This document shows positions 23,570-32,511 of a DNA stretch of 34,922 nt, in pieces. The notes below the pieces were generated by a model, which did no database searches, had not been told where the DNA came from, and worked only from the letters and a program-made list of their open reading frames with translations. Positions within the stretch are counted from its first letter, which is position 1. Every line of letters starts with the position of its first letter. The stretch spans positions 1 to 34,922 of the forward strand of contig JALWMP010000157.1 of NCBI GenBank assembly GCA_026996165.1, given 5' to 3'. Both the position numbers and the translations under genes were made by a program. The DNA is from Campylobacteraceae bacterium (GTDB taxonomy: Bacteria; Campylobacterota; Campylobacteria; Campylobacterales; Sulfurovaceae).

Positions 23570-24766
23570 TTATTCTCTAGGAGGGAGTTTTTTAAAGCAG
23601 TTTAAACACTTGCTACTCTCCTTCTTAACAATACTGCTTTTTCTTGCTTTAACCTCTCTAAATTGAGGTCTGAAGTGAATAACAAGTCTTCTAAGTTCTC
23701 TGTACTTTTTATTCTTTAATTTTACCTTTTTTGCTTGTTGTTTTGCTACATATTGAGCAGGGTTAATGGCATGACCATTTTTATAAAGTCCAAAGTGTAG
23801 ATGAGGTCCAGTACTTCTTCCCGAACTTCCTACATAACCAATAACTTGTCCTTGTTTAACGTAAGAGCCAAGATTATATTTTCCAAAACGGCTCATGTGG
23901 GCATAGAGAGTTTTTAGTCCACCTGCATGTTTTATCTCAATAACACGACCATATCCACCTTTCCAGCCCTTAAAAACAATTTTTCCTGAAGAACTAGCTA
24001 CTATTTTATTACCTTTTCTAGCGGCATAGTCAATTCCTAAGTGAGCTCTGTATCGGTGTAAAATAGGGTGGTAACGACTATGGGTAAAGCGACTAGAGAT
24101 ACGTTTATAGGAGACAGGAAGAATAAAACGTGTAGTGTAGGTACGTTGATATTTTACTCCTCTGGAGTCATAATATTTGTTATCGTTCATTAAAAAACCA
24201 TAATATGGTTTTTTATTAATCTCAATAAGACAAGCTTCTATCTTAGGACTTGTATATGGTTTATTATGTCTATATCTTTGAGTATAAAATAGAATAACTC
24301 TGTCCCCTTTTTTCATTTTGTTTAAAGGTAGAGCTTTGGAATAGACTTCTTGAATCTCTTTATAGTAGTAATGTGTTTTTGTTGCTTTGTATAAGTCTTT
24401 ATCTAAGTCATGTTTAATTCTAATAGATATAGTCTTTTCTATAAGTTTATAGGGAATAGGTACATACTTTGCACTATAATCTTTTTTATTTCGTTTAATT
24501 TGTAGCATTAAATCATCTGAAATAGGGATATTGATTGTAGATATTTTCCCTTTTTTCCAGTTAATAGTGTAGCTTTGTCCAGCTTTAATCTCTTGAATAA
24601 GTTCTTTATCTTCTCTGTCCATATTATAGTAAATTTTTTGAGGAATATGATATTTTTTTAAAAAACCTAAAAAGGTTAATTTATTATTCCATTTATACTC
24701 TTTTGCACTAGAGTATTGTGCCAATATGGTTAGTAGAAAGATAATTGATATTAGTTTTAAATTCAT
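23570..24766 (-). CDS. M23 (LytM) peptidoglycan endopeptidase, Csd3/Pgp3-like
   Basis: 398 residues. A signal peptide (MNLKLISIIFLLTILAQYSSA) and a long N-terminal region (about 25-215) precede a LytM domain with the full zinc set: His242 and Asp246 in HLGID, His290 in LYAHMS and His322/His324 in PHLHFG. The C-terminal tail is basic with a CLNC pair. The length and layout match Campylobacterota Csd3/HdpA and Pgp3, which trim peptide cross-links and pentapeptides and shape the cell. Assignment to that subgroup rests on layout, not on a search. Confidence 0.9.
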   Translation of the reverse strand: MNLKLISIIFLLTILAQYSSAKEYKWNNKLTFLGFLKKYHIPQKIYYNMDREDKELIQEIKAGQSYTINWKKGKISTINIPISDDLMLQIKRNKKDYSAKYVPIPYKLIEKTISIRIKHDLDKDLYKATKTHYYYKEIQEVYSKALPLNKMKKGDRVILFYTQRYRHNKPYTSPKIEACLIEINKKPYYGFLMNDNKYYDSRGVKYQRTYTTRFILPVSYKRISSRFTHSRYHPILHRYRAHLGIDYAARKGNKIVASSSGKIVFKGWKGGYGRVIEIKHAGGLKTLYAHMSRFGKYNLGSYVKQGQVIGYVGSSGRSTGPHLHFGLYKNGHAINPAQYVAKQQAKKVKLKNKKYRELRRLVIHFRPQFREVKARKSSIVKKESSKCLNCFKKLPPRE

Positions 24767-24846
24767 ATAGTTTCTTTATCATTAAAATTTTATAAAGTAT
24801 TCTAACTGAAATATGCTAAACTTTCAGAAAAATATAAAGGTTTTTT

Positions 24847-25752
24847 TTGAAAAAATATATTTTAGGCATAGATAGAGGGGTTTTATTTATGCTTTTAGCC
24901 TCTCTTTCATTTGCTGTTATGGGTGGATTTGCCAAAACAGTTAGTCAAGTACTTCCTCCTGTAGAAGTGACTTTTTTTAGAAATGTTTTTGGTGTCGCTT
25001 TAGTTGGATTTGCTATTTATAAGTCTCCTTTAAAACAGATAGGAGGGAAACCTCTTTTATTGCTTTTTCGTGGAACTATGGGATTTATAGCACTTTTAGC
25101 TTACTTCTATATTATTGCTTATATTCCTCTTGGAGAGGCAGTAACCTATAATAAAACCTCTCCTATATTTGTAGCTATTTTTGCGTACTTATTTTTAAAT
25201 GAGAAACTTAATAGATGGGCTATTGTAGCTATTATTTTAGGATTTATTGGTATGGCATGTATCTCGCTACCACCAGAGGGAGCAAGTTTTAGTAAATATA
25301 GTCTGTTAGGAATTTTTTCAGGGATTGGAGCGGCACTTGCTTATACTTCTATTCGTGAGTTACGAGTATATTACGATACAAGAGCTATTGTGATGAGCTT
25401 TATGGGGGTTGGAACATTAGCTCCTATCCTTTTAATGGCTCTTTCTCCTTATGTTGAACCTCCTAAATATTTAGAATTTATGTTTGATGAATTTGTTATG
25501 CCTCATGGAATTCTTTGGATATATCTTATTGTTATGGGGCTTTCAGCAACAGCTTCTCAAGTGCTAATGACTAAAGCGTATGAGTATACCAAGGCTGGTA
25601 TTGTAGGGACTATCTCCTATTCAAATATTGTCTTTGCACTTATAATAGGTGTTGCTTTAGGTGACCCTATACCAACACCTTTGAAAGTTTTAGGTATAAT
25701 TTTAGTCATAACTTCAGGGTTAATTGTTGCTTTTGTAAAGGATAAAAAATGA
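24847..25752 (+). CDS. EamA/DMT-family transporter (TTG start)
   Basis: 301 residues with ten hydrophobic helices in two EamA repeats; the first begins [19 protein letters not shown] and the second near [18 protein letters not shown]. It is an inner-membrane metabolite exporter or importer of unknown substrate. The TTG start at 24847 follows AAAGG; the next Met is well inside the first helix. The stop overlaps the kdsA start by four bases (ATGA), so it is co-translated with kdsA. Confidence 0.88.
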   Translation: MKKYILGIDRGVLFMLLASLSFAVMGGFAKTVSQVLPPVEVTFFRNVFGVALVGFAIYKSPLKQIGGKPLLLLFRGTMGFIALLAYFYIIAYIPLGEAVTYNKTSPIFVAIFAYLFLNEKLNRWAIVAIILGFIGMACISLPPEGASFSKYSLLGIFSGIGAALAYTSIRELRVYYDTRAIVMSFMGVGTLAPILLMALSPYVEPPKYLEFMFDEFVMPHGILWIYLIVMGLSATASQVLMTKAYEYTKAGIVGTISYSNIVFALIIGVALGDPIPTPLKVLGIILVITSGLIVAFVKDKK

Positions 25753-26549
25753 TATTAATTGCAGGACCATGTGTGCTAGAGAGTCGAGATACTGTTATGA
25801 GAATTGCAGAAAGTTTAAGTAAATACCATGAAGATTGCACTAAAGATTTTTACTTTAAAGCTAGTTTCGATAAAGCAAATCGAACAAGTCTTGACTCTTT
25901 TAGAGGACCTGGAATTGATGAGGGTTTAAAGATGTTACAAGAGGTTAAAGAGCAGTTTGGTTATAAACTTTTAACTGATGTTCATGACTATACCCAACCT
26001 AAAGCTGTAGCAGAGGTGGTAGATGTTTTACAGATTCCTGCATTTTTATGTCGTCAAACTGATTTGTTAGTTGCATCAGCTAAAACAGGAGCTATAGTAA
26101 ATATTAAAAAAGGGCAATTTTTAGCTCCACAAGCTATGGAACACTCTGTTAAAAAAGTATTGAAAACTCGTGGTTTTGATGGTGAAGCTAGTTATGAAAA
26201 TGCTCAAAAGTATGATGTTTGGTTAACAGAGAGAGGAACAACTTTTGGTTATGGTAATTTGGTTGTAGATATGAGAAGTTTAAAACAGATGAGAGAGTTT
26301 GCTCCTGTGATTTTTGATGCAACTCACTCTGTGCAACAACCAGCCTCTAGTGGAGCTACTTCAGGTGGCGATTCTACTTTAGTTCCATACCTTGCACGAG
26401 GAGCAGCAGCTGTTGGGGTAGATGGATTCTTTTTTGAGACACACTTTGACCCAACTATTGCTCTAAGTGATGGTCCAAATATGATAGAGTTAAAGAGGCT
26501 AGATAGTTTAATAGAACAGATTGATGCTATTAGAAGCATTGTAGAATAA
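25749..26549 (+). CDS. kdsA: 2-dehydro-3-deoxyphosphooctonate aldolase (KDO-8-P synthase)
   Basis: 266 residues with the family signatures [21 protein letters not shown] and [10 protein letters not shown], the last near the C-terminal third. It condenses PEP and arabinose-5-phosphate to KDO-8-phosphate for the lipid A core. It is the first gene of the kdsA-ribH-nusB order also seen in Campylobacter, here led by the EamA gene. Confidence 0.97.
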   Translation: MILIAGPCVLESRDTVMRIAESLSKYHEDCTKDFYFKASFDKANRTSLDSFRGPGIDEGLKMLQEVKEQFGYKLLTDVHDYTQPKAVAEVVDVLQIPAFLCRQTDLLVASAKTGAIVNIKKGQFLAPQAMEHSVKKVLKTRGFDGEASYENAQKYDVWLTERGTTFGYGNLVVDMRSLKQMREFAPVIFDATHSVQQPASSGATSGGDSTLVPYLARGAAAVGVDGFFFETHFDPTIALSDGPNMIELKRLDSLIEQIDAIRSIVE

Positions 26550-26554
26550 TTGGT

Positions 26555-26560
26555 TATAAT
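26555..26560 (+). promoter_or_regulatory. internal -10 element before ribH
   Basis: TATAAT, preceded by TGGT, lies in the 35-base kdsA-ribH gap. AAAGGTAG then precedes the ribH ATG. This would allow ribH and nusB expression independent of kdsA. Confidence 0.45.
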
Positions 26561-26584
26561 TTCACAAAAATTTAAAGGTAGTAG

Positions 26585-27055
26585 ATGAAAATAGTTGAAG
26601 GTGATTTTCAAGTAGATAAGAGTAAAAAGGTAGCCATTATTAATGCACGGTTTAACCATTTTATTACAGATAGATTAGTAGAGGGTGCTAAAGATACCTA
26701 TGCAAGACATGGTGGAGATGTTGAGGATTTGGATTTGATTTTAGTTCCAGGTGCTTTTGAAGTTCCATTTGCATTAGATAAAGCCTTAGCATCAGGTAAA
26801 TATGATGCTGTATGTTGTTTAGGTGCAGTTATTCGTGGGGCAACTCCTCATTTTGATTATGTTTCAGCAGAGGCAACTAAGGGCATAGCAAGTGTTACAA
26901 TGAAACACGGAAAACCTGTTACTTATGGTGTTTTGACTGTTAATAGCATTGAACAAGCTATAGAGAGAGCGGGTACAAAAGCAGGTAACAAAGGTGGTGA
27001 GGCTATGGCAGGTCTTATTGAGATGATGAATCTCTATACTGAATTAGAAAAATAA
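26585..27055 (+). CDS. ribH: 6,7-dimethyl-8-ribityllumazine synthase
   Basis: 156 residues. [26 protein letters not shown] and the active-site [13 protein letters not shown] are all present. It forms lumazine, the riboflavin precursor, in the cytoplasm as an icosahedral or pentameric assembly. Normal length. Confidence 0.97.
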   Translation: MKIVEGDFQVDKSKKVAIINARFNHFITDRLVEGAKDTYARHGGDVEDLDLILVPGAFEVPFALDKALASGKYDAVCCLGAVIRGATPHFDYVSAEATKGIASVTMKHGKPVTYGVLTVNSIEQAIERAGTKAGNKGGEAMAGLIEMMNLYTELEK

Positions 27056-27125
27056 GTGTAAATGTGACTATCATCTCACACCTACAATAAATATGAAATA
27101 ACAGACCCAAAAAGGCAAATAAAAT

Positions 27126-27578
27126 ATGGCAACAAGACACCAAGCAAGAACAGCAGTAGTAGGCTTACTATATGCTTATGATTTAGGTAATGAAGATATA
27201 GGTCTTTTTTCAGATACTATTTTAGAAGAAGATAAGATTCGTAACAAGCAAAGAGAGTTTTCAAAATCTCTCTTTACAGGAACTATTAAAAATTTAGCAA
27301 CTATTGATGCTGAGATTCAAAAACATCTTAAGGGGTGGAATTATGACTCTATTGGAAAGGTAGAGAAGTCCATTATGCGTTTAGCAGGATATGAGATTAT
27401 GATAGAGGGTGTAGATAAAAGAATTATTATTAATGAAGCAATAGAGTTAGCAAAAGCATTAGCTGATGACAAATCTCCACGTTTTATAAATGCTGTATTA
27501 GATGCTATTGGTAAAGAAGAGTCTGCAAATATTGAAAAACCAGAAGAGATAGAAGTTCCAAAAGAGAAACCACTGTAG
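27126..27578 (+). CDS. nusB: transcription antitermination factor NusB
   Basis: 150 residues, the all-helical NusB fold: ATRHQARTAVVGLLYAYDLG at the start and RIIINEAIELAKALADDKSPRFINAVLDAIG near the end. It acts with NusE/S10 in rRNA antitermination. A glutamate/proline-rich tail of about 18 residues (EESANIEKPEEIEVPKEKPL) extends past the usual end. The TAG stop is the TAG of the first GTAGGGGC repeat, so repeat insertion may have changed the C-terminus. Confidence 0.95.
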   Translation: MATRHQARTAVVGLLYAYDLGNEDIGLFSDTILEEDKIRNKQREFSKSLFTGTIKNLATIDAEIQKHLKGWNYDSIGKVEKSIMRLAGYEIMIEGVDKRIIINEAIELAKALADDKSPRFINAVLDAIGKEESANIEKPEEIEVPKEKPL

Positions 27579-27685
27579 GGGCGACCTCTGTGTCTGCCCA
27601 ATATCATAAAAAACATGTAGGGGCGACCTCTGTGTCTGCCCAATATCATAAAAAAACATGTAGGGGCGACCTCTGTGTCTGCCCA
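27575..27685. repeat. three tandem GTAGGGGCGACCTCTGTG repeats
   Basis: Identical 26-base cores lie at 27575-27600, 27617-27642 and 27660-27685, separated by near-identical 16-17-base A/T spacers (ATATCATAAAAAACAT). The core matches the inverted copy at 10743-10768 with about two differences. GGGC/GCCC arms could pair. The block begins inside nusB (supplying its stop) and ends before the AAAGGAG ribosome-binding site of mqnC. Confidence 0.92.
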
Positions 27686-27698
27686 ATAAAGGAGACCC

Positions 27699-28760
27699 AT
27701 GAGTGCATTAAACAACCGAAGAATGACTATAGAAGAAGCCGTAGAGCTAATTGAGAAAGCAGACCTTAAAACACTTGGACGTATGGCAACTAAGGTAAAA
27801 AAGAGGTTACACCCAAAAGGAGTAACAACCTTTGTAGTAGATAGGAACATTAACTATACCAATATCTGTTGGGTAGATTGCAAATTTTGTGCTTTTTATA
27901 CCCATGAGAAAAAGGAAGATGCTTATATTTTAACTTTTGATGAGATAGACCAAAAGATAGAAGAACTGATTGATATTGGTGGAACACAGATACTTTTTCA
28001 AGGTGGGGTTCACCCTAAACTTGAGATTGATTGGTATGAGGATTTGGTAGAACATATTCATAATAAATATCCTCAAGTTACCATACATGGATTCTCTGCT
28101 ATTGAGATAGACTATATTGCTCGTCGCTCTAATATTTCTATTAAAGAGGTTTTAAAGCGTTTAAAAGCAAAGGGATTAAGTTCTATTCCTGGGGCAGGAG
28201 CAGAGATACTTTCTGATAGAGTTAGAGATATAGTTGCACCTAAAAAATTAGATAAAGATAGATGGTTAGAGGTACATAGAGAGGCACATAAACTTGGTAT
28301 TAAGTCAACTGCTACTATGATGTTTGGAACGGTTGAGACTACACGAGAGATAGTAGAACATTTTGACCATATTCGTAGACTTCAAGATGAAACAGGTGGA
28401 TTTAGAGCTTTTATTATGTGGAGTTATCAAAGTGACCATACACAATTAAAGCGAGAACTACCGACCATTACAAAGACAACGCCTAACCAATATTTACGTT
28501 ATTTAGCTGTAGCACGGCTATTTTTAGATAATATTCCCAACATTCAAAGTTCATGGGTTACTCAAGGAAGTTACATTGGTCAGATGGCTTTAAAGTTTGG
28601 AGCAAACGATTTAGGCTCAACTATGATGGAAGAGAATGTAGTATCGGCAGCAGGAGCATCTAATTCTATGAATCAAAAAGAGATGATAGAGCTTATTCGA
28701 GATATTGGTGAACACCCTGCAAAGCGTAATACAGCTTATGAAATTTTAGAACGATTTTAA
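27699..28760 (+). CDS. mqnC: cyclic dehypoxanthine futalosine synthase MqnC (radical SAM)
   Basis: 353 residues. The radical-SAM cluster is CxxxCxxC at Cys57, Cys61 and Cys64 (NICWVDCKFCAFY), followed by GGTQILFQGGVHP and the MqnC-like GGFRAFIMWSYQSDHTQL. It cyclises dehypoxanthine futalosine in the futalosine route to menaquinone, the pathway used by Campylobacterota. A strong AAAGGAG precedes the ATG. The neighbouring repeat block separates it from nusB. Confidence 0.95.
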   Translation: MSALNNRRMTIEEAVELIEKADLKTLGRMATKVKKRLHPKGVTTFVVDRNINYTNICWVDCKFCAFYTHEKKEDAYILTFDEIDQKIEELIDIGGTQILFQGGVHPKLEIDWYEDLVEHIHNKYPQVTIHGFSAIEIDYIARRSNISIKEVLKRLKAKGLSSIPGAGAEILSDRVRDIVAPKKLDKDRWLEVHREAHKLGIKSTATMMFGTVETTREIVEHFDHIRRLQDETGGFRAFIMWSYQSDHTQLKRELPTITKTTPNQYLRYLAVARLFLDNIPNIQSSWVTQGSYIGQMALKFGANDLGSTMMEENVVSAAGASNSMNQKEMIELIRDIGEHPAKRNTAYEILERF

Positions 28761-28776
28761 ACCTATAGGTTAAATA

Positions 28777-30066
28777 ATGAAAAAAACACTACTTTTGATA
28801 TTAACAATACAAGGAATTTTAATGAGTGCTAATCTTAGCAATATAGAGATAAATGGGACTAAAGTACCATTTATATTTGAAGAGGATAAAAACTTACCTA
28901 TTGCTTCTATGCAACTTATTTTTCAAAATTCAGGCTCTTTAGCAGATAGTAAAGATGGTATAGCCAAAATGACAGCCTCTTTACTTAATGAAGGAACAAA
29001 AAAAGATGGAAGTACAGGTTTTGCAACTAAACTTGACAACTATGCTATCTCACTCTCTGCTCATGCAGGAAAAGAGACTTTTGTTTTAGAGCTTGGTTCA
29101 CTAAAAGAGCAGTTTACTAAAGCAGTAGAGCATCTAAAAGAGTTACTTCAAGACCCAAACTATTCAAAAGAGACACTTAATAAGATTAAGACAAATACTA
29201 TAGGTACTTTAAAACGTAAAGAGAGTGATTTTGACTATATATCTTCATTAGAGATGAAAAAGATGTTATTTCCAAATACTCAATTATCTAAACCATCTTT
29301 AGGAACTGTAGATAGTGTTAAAAGCATTACTTTAGAAGATATTGAAAATCAGGTTAAAAACTATTTGGGAGTTAACAATGCTATTGTGGTTATGGGAGGA
29401 GATTTAAACCAGACAGAGGCTAAAAAGTTAGCAATTTCTGTTTTGTCTTTATTGCCTAAAGTAGAGGTAAAAGCTTTGCCAACTATAAAAGCTGTTGCAA
29501 AAGAGCAGATTAAAAAGAAAATTGTTCAGAGTAAACAGGCTTATGTCTATTTTGGTGCTCCTTTAGATATTTCTTATGATTCAAAAGAGAGATACCTTTC
29601 TAAAGTTGCTTCTTTTATTTTAGGAAGCTCTGGTTTTGGTTCACGAATGATGGAGGAGATAAGAGTTAAAAAAGGATTAGCCTATTCAGCCTATAGTCGT
29701 TTTATTATAAATAAGACTCATAGCTATTTTTTTGGTTATCTACAGACAAAAGTTAAAAGTGGAGATGAAGCTGTAGCTTCTGTTAAAGAGGTAGTTAAAA
29801 CTTTTTTAGATAAAGGTGTAACTCAAGATGAGCTTAGCTCTGCACAGCAGTTTTTACTTGGCTCTGAACCTCTTCGAAATGAGACTCTATCGCAACGACT
29901 TAATAGAGCTTTTCATGAGTACTATAATAACCAACCTTTAGGTTATACTAAAGAGGAGTTAAAAAAGATAGAGGCTATAAAGCTTAATGAATTGAACAAT
30001 TTTATAAAAAATCATAAAGAGATTGCTAAGATTTCATTTTCTGTAGTTACAGGAGAGAAGAAGTAG
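28777..30066 (+). CDS. M16-family (insulinase-like) protein lacking the zinc motif
   Basis: 429 residues with a signal peptide (MKKTLLLILTIQGILMSA) and two M16 domains. Where active M16 peptidases carry HxxEH, this protein reads GIAKMTASLLNEGT (61-74), with Lys, Ala and Ser at the His, Glu and His positions. The C-terminal half keeps the substrate-side motif GFGSRMMEEIRVKKGLAYSAY. This is the pattern of the non-catalytic partner in two-subunit M16 enzymes. No active partner is in the window. A homologous gene sits near dapA in Campylobacter and Helicobacter. Confidence 0.88.
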   Translation: MKKTLLLILTIQGILMSANLSNIEINGTKVPFIFEEDKNLPIASMQLIFQNSGSLADSKDGIAKMTASLLNEGTKKDGSTGFATKLDNYAISLSAHAGKETFVLELGSLKEQFTKAVEHLKELLQDPNYSKETLNKIKTNTIGTLKRKESDFDYISSLEMKKMLFPNTQLSKPSLGTVDSVKSITLEDIENQVKNYLGVNNAIVVMGGDLNQTEAKKLAISVLSLLPKVEVKALPTIKAVAKEQIKKKIVQSKQAYVYFGAPLDISYDSKERYLSKVASFILGSSGFGSRMMEEIRVKKGLAYSAYSRFIINKTHSYFFGYLQTKVKSGDEAVASVKEVVKTFLDKGVTQDELSSAQQFLLGSEPLRNETLSQRLNRAFHEYYNNQPLGYTKEELKKIEAIKLNELNNFIKNHKEIAKISFSVVTGEKK

Positions 30067-30078
30067 GAGTTAAACTTT

Positions 30079-31341
30079 ATGAATATTGGAACTATGACAG
30101 TATCTTCCCTAAATATAAAAATAAAATCTCTACTAGAGACAACATTTATGCACATTACAGTAGAAGGGGAGGTATCATCAGTAACTTATCATAGTTCTGG
30201 TCATATATACTTTTCTATAAAAGATAAAGAGTCAAGCCTTAAATGTGTAATGTTTCGTTCAAATGCTTCTCGTATGAAGTTTAAATTAGAATGTGGACAA
30301 CATGTAGTAGTTAACGGGTCAATCTCTGTATATACTCCTCGTGGAGAGTATCAGTTAATGACAGTTAGTGTAGAACCTTTTGGGCAGGGGGCTTTGGCTG
30401 TTGCCTATGAACAGCTTAAAGAAAAATTGCAAAAAAAAGGTTACTTTGATGTCCAACAAAAGAGACCACAACCTAAATATATTAAAAAATTAGCTTTAGT
30501 AACTGCTTCTAATAGTGCTGCATTGCAAGATATGTTAAAAATCATAGATAAACGGTGGAGACTACTTGAGGTAGTTGTTGTTGATACCTTGGTTCAAGGA
30601 GATAACTCTGCATCTCAGATTGCAGAGGCTTTAGAGTTTGCTGATACTTTAGGGTGTGATGCCATTGTAGTTGGTCGTGGAGGTGGAAGTAAAGAGGATT
30701 TATGGGCATTTAATGAAGAGGTTGTGGCAGATGCTATTTTTAAGTTAAATACCTTTGTAGTCTCGGCTGTTGGACATGAGGTTGATATTTTAATTTCTGA
30801 TTTTGTAGCAGATTTGAGAGCTCCTACACCATCGGCAGCTATTGAGATGATACTGCCAGACCAAAATGAACTACTTTATACTTTAAGTGAACTACAGAAT
30901 CGTTATGTTCGTACTATTGGTCAGATAGTACTCAATAAGGAGCAGGGATTAAAAGCTCTAATTCAAGAGTTTGCTCGTAACTCTATTTCACGAAAAATTT
31001 CTATGGTAGAGAAAGAATTCAAAAGTTTGGAAGATGAGTTTCAAAGAGCAATAGAGTATAAAATGAGACAGTTTGAATCTAAAGTTACTCATTTACCTCA
31101 GGTTTTACGAGAGAATTTTGAATATGCTTTGCAATTTAAATCTCAAACTTTAAACTCTTTAGAGCAAAAAATGAAACTTTATGACCCAAAGCTTAAACAG
31201 AAAGATGGTTGGGCAGAGATAGTTTTTAACGGAAAACGAGTAGCTTTAAGTAAGATTACAGAAAATGATAGATTTATTTTAGCAGATACAAGTGTAAAAT
31301 TGGAAGTAGTCTGTTTAAGAAAAGAAAATATAGTACTATAA
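30079..31341 (+). CDS. xseA: exodeoxyribonuclease VII large subunit
   Basis: 420 residues. An N-terminal OB-fold (FMHITVEGEVSSVTYHSSGHIYFSIKD) is followed by the catalytic domain with VVGRGGGSKEDLWAFNEE and SAVGHEVDILISDFVADLRAPTPSAA, and a long coiled-coil region. With XseB it degrades single-stranded DNA; xseB is not adjacent. AAGTAGGAG precedes the ATG. Confidence 0.97.
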   Translation: MNIGTMTVSSLNIKIKSLLETTFMHITVEGEVSSVTYHSSGHIYFSIKDKESSLKCVMFRSNASRMKFKLECGQHVVVNGSISVYTPRGEYQLMTVSVEPFGQGALAVAYEQLKEKLQKKGYFDVQQKRPQPKYIKKLALVTASNSAALQDMLKIIDKRWRLLEVVVVDTLVQGDNSASQIAEALEFADTLGCDAIVVGRGGGSKEDLWAFNEEVVADAIFKLNTFVVSAVGHEVDILISDFVADLRAPTPSAAIEMILPDQNELLYTLSELQNRYVRTIGQIVLNKEQGLKALIQEFARNSISRKISMVEKEFKSLEDEFQRAIEYKMRQFESKVTHLPQVLRENFEYALQFKSQTLNSLEQKMKLYDPKLKQKDGWAEIVFNGKRVALSKITENDRFILADTSVKLEVVCLRKENIVL

Positions 31342-31367
31342 GAATAATAATCTTTAGTCTATATAGC

Positions 31368-31401
31368 AAACTCTAATATTTAATATGATAGAGTTTTTTT
31401 T
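31368..31401 (+). terminator. rho-independent terminator after xseA
   Basis: AAACTCTA and TAGAGTTT arms (8 bp) enclose a 13-base A/T loop and run into eight T. It lies 26 bases after the xseA stop. Confidence 0.65.
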
Positions 31402-31428
31402 CATAGAAAATAATAAAAATGAGAAAAT

Positions 31429-31989
31429 ATGTCTAATAAATCAAATATTTTACTAAAAATTCTTATTGTCGTAGCACTTATTCTTGCTGGATTAGTCTTT
31501 TATATCAATAAAATAATTCACGAAAAGCCAATACATGAAGAAGAGAGAGTAGTAGTAAAAAGTATGGTTATGCCTCACCCTAAATTGAGTGATAAGAGTA
31601 GAAGTGTAGATAGGGAAGATAAAGAAGTTATTGATGATAGTAATGAAAGTGAAGACTATGTTAAAGAGTCAAATACTACTACTGTTGAATTGACTCCAGA
31701 TATTCCAAAAGATGAGGTAGAGGTTATTACAAATGATAGTAGTTTAGATGAACCTGAGATTGTTATTAATGATGAGACAGAGATTATAGATGATAATGCA
31801 GATGAAGATTTAGCTCCTATTGAAGAAGAACCTATTTTTGTTGATGATAAAGAGGAAGTAGATATTATTGAGAATGATGCTCCTCAAGAGCAAATTTCTA
31901 TAAAAAAATCAAACATAGATTTGGGAAGACGTATTGATAGTAATGAAGAGAAAAAACAAAATATAGATTTAGGTGTGCAACTATTTTAG
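31429..31989 (+). CDS. acidic membrane-anchored protein of unknown function
   Basis: 186 residues. One N-terminal transmembrane helix (about 8-27, ILLKILIVVALILAGLVFYI) is followed by a long, low-complexity, Asp/Glu-rich region that is likely disordered and periplasmic. Near the C-terminus the motif NIDLG occurs twice (SNIDLGRRI and QNIDLGVQL), separated by a charged EEKK stretch. I do not recognise a family. The layout suggests a tether or adaptor with a short repeated binding motif at its tip. It stands alone after the xseA terminator. Confidence 0.7.
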   Translation: MSNKSNILLKILIVVALILAGLVFYINKIIHEKPIHEEERVVVKSMVMPHPKLSDKSRSVDREDKEVIDDSNESEDYVKESNTTTVELTPDIPKDEVEVITNDSSLDEPEIVINDETEIIDDNADEDLAPIEEEPIFVDDKEEVDIIENDAPQEQISIKKSNIDLGRRIDSNEEKKQNIDLGVQLF

Positions 31990-31996
31990 TTTCTTA

Positions 31997-32416
31997 TTAT
32001 TTAAAATAATACCAGCCTACTATTATAGTTAAATATCTTCCAAACTTTGCAACTAAAACTAATAAAAAAAACTTTAAAAAAGGATAACGAGCCACACCAC
32101 CTGCTAGAGTAAAAAAATCACCAATTAAAGGTAACCAAGAGAGAAGTAGAGTATAAGCTCCATATTTTTTAAATAGTTTGGTAAACTTTGTAAATTTATT
32201 TTTGTTAATAAGGTTTTTTTGTTCTAAAAAAAACTCACCTTGGTATCCTAAAATATAGTTAACTATAGCTCCTAAAGTATTACCAAATGTTGCCCAAATA
32301 AGTAGCCAAATAGTAGAGTATCCTTCATTTAAATCATAGAGTAATATAGCTTCACTTCCTAAAGGAAACAGTGTTGCTGAGATTAGAGCTGATATAAAAA
32401 GTGTTAGGTAGACCAT
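31997..32416 (-). CDS. YqaA/DedA-like small membrane protein
   Basis: 139 residues with about four membrane segments. FPLGSEAILLY, ATFGNTLGAIVNYILGY and LLLSWLPLIGDFFTLAGGVAR match the YqaA branch of the VTT/DedA-related family. DedA relatives are implicated in lipid flipping and envelope homeostasis; YqaA itself is uncharacterised. It is convergent with the acidic protein gene and divergent from the GH26-like gene. Confidence 0.85.
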   Translation of the reverse strand: MVYLTLFISALISATLFPLGSEAILLYDLNEGYSTIWLLIWATFGNTLGAIVNYILGYQGEFFLEQKNLINKNKFTKFTKLFKKYGAYTLLLSWLPLIGDFFTLAGGVARYPFLKFFLLVLVAKFGRYLTIIVGWYYFK

Positions 32417-32457
32417 GTTTCCCTTATTTAATAAAAAATAAATATTTTAATATAAAA

Positions 32458-32486
32458 TTGACATTGTTTTTTTTAAGTGTTAAAAT
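32458..32486 (+). promoter_or_regulatory. consensus promoter TTGACA-17-TAAAAT
   Basis: TTGACA (32458-32463), a 17-base spacer and TAAAAT (32481-32486) form the best -35/-10 pair in the window. Transcription should begin near 32493, 20 bases before the ATG of the GH26-like gene. Confidence 0.7.
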
Positions 32487-32511
32487 AGTTATCTTAACAA
32501 AAGGATTTTTA

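Noticed and set aside
27575-27685. Regularly spaced repeats resembling a mini CRISPR array
   Set aside because: The spacers are near-identical 16-17-base A/T sequences rather than unique 30-base spacers, and no cas genes are present. It is a simple tandem repeat.
27341-27850. Minus-strand ORFs (169 aa and 62 aa) with internal amino-acid repeats
   Set aside because: The repeats (GQTQRSPL, GRHRGRPY) are translations of the tandem GTAGGGGC block, and the rest is antisense to nusB and mqnC.
32401-32511. 37-residue extension of the GH26-like protein
   Set aside because: It runs through a consensus promoter and overlaps the divergent YqaA-like gene; ATG 32512 has an SD and begins the lipoprotein signal.
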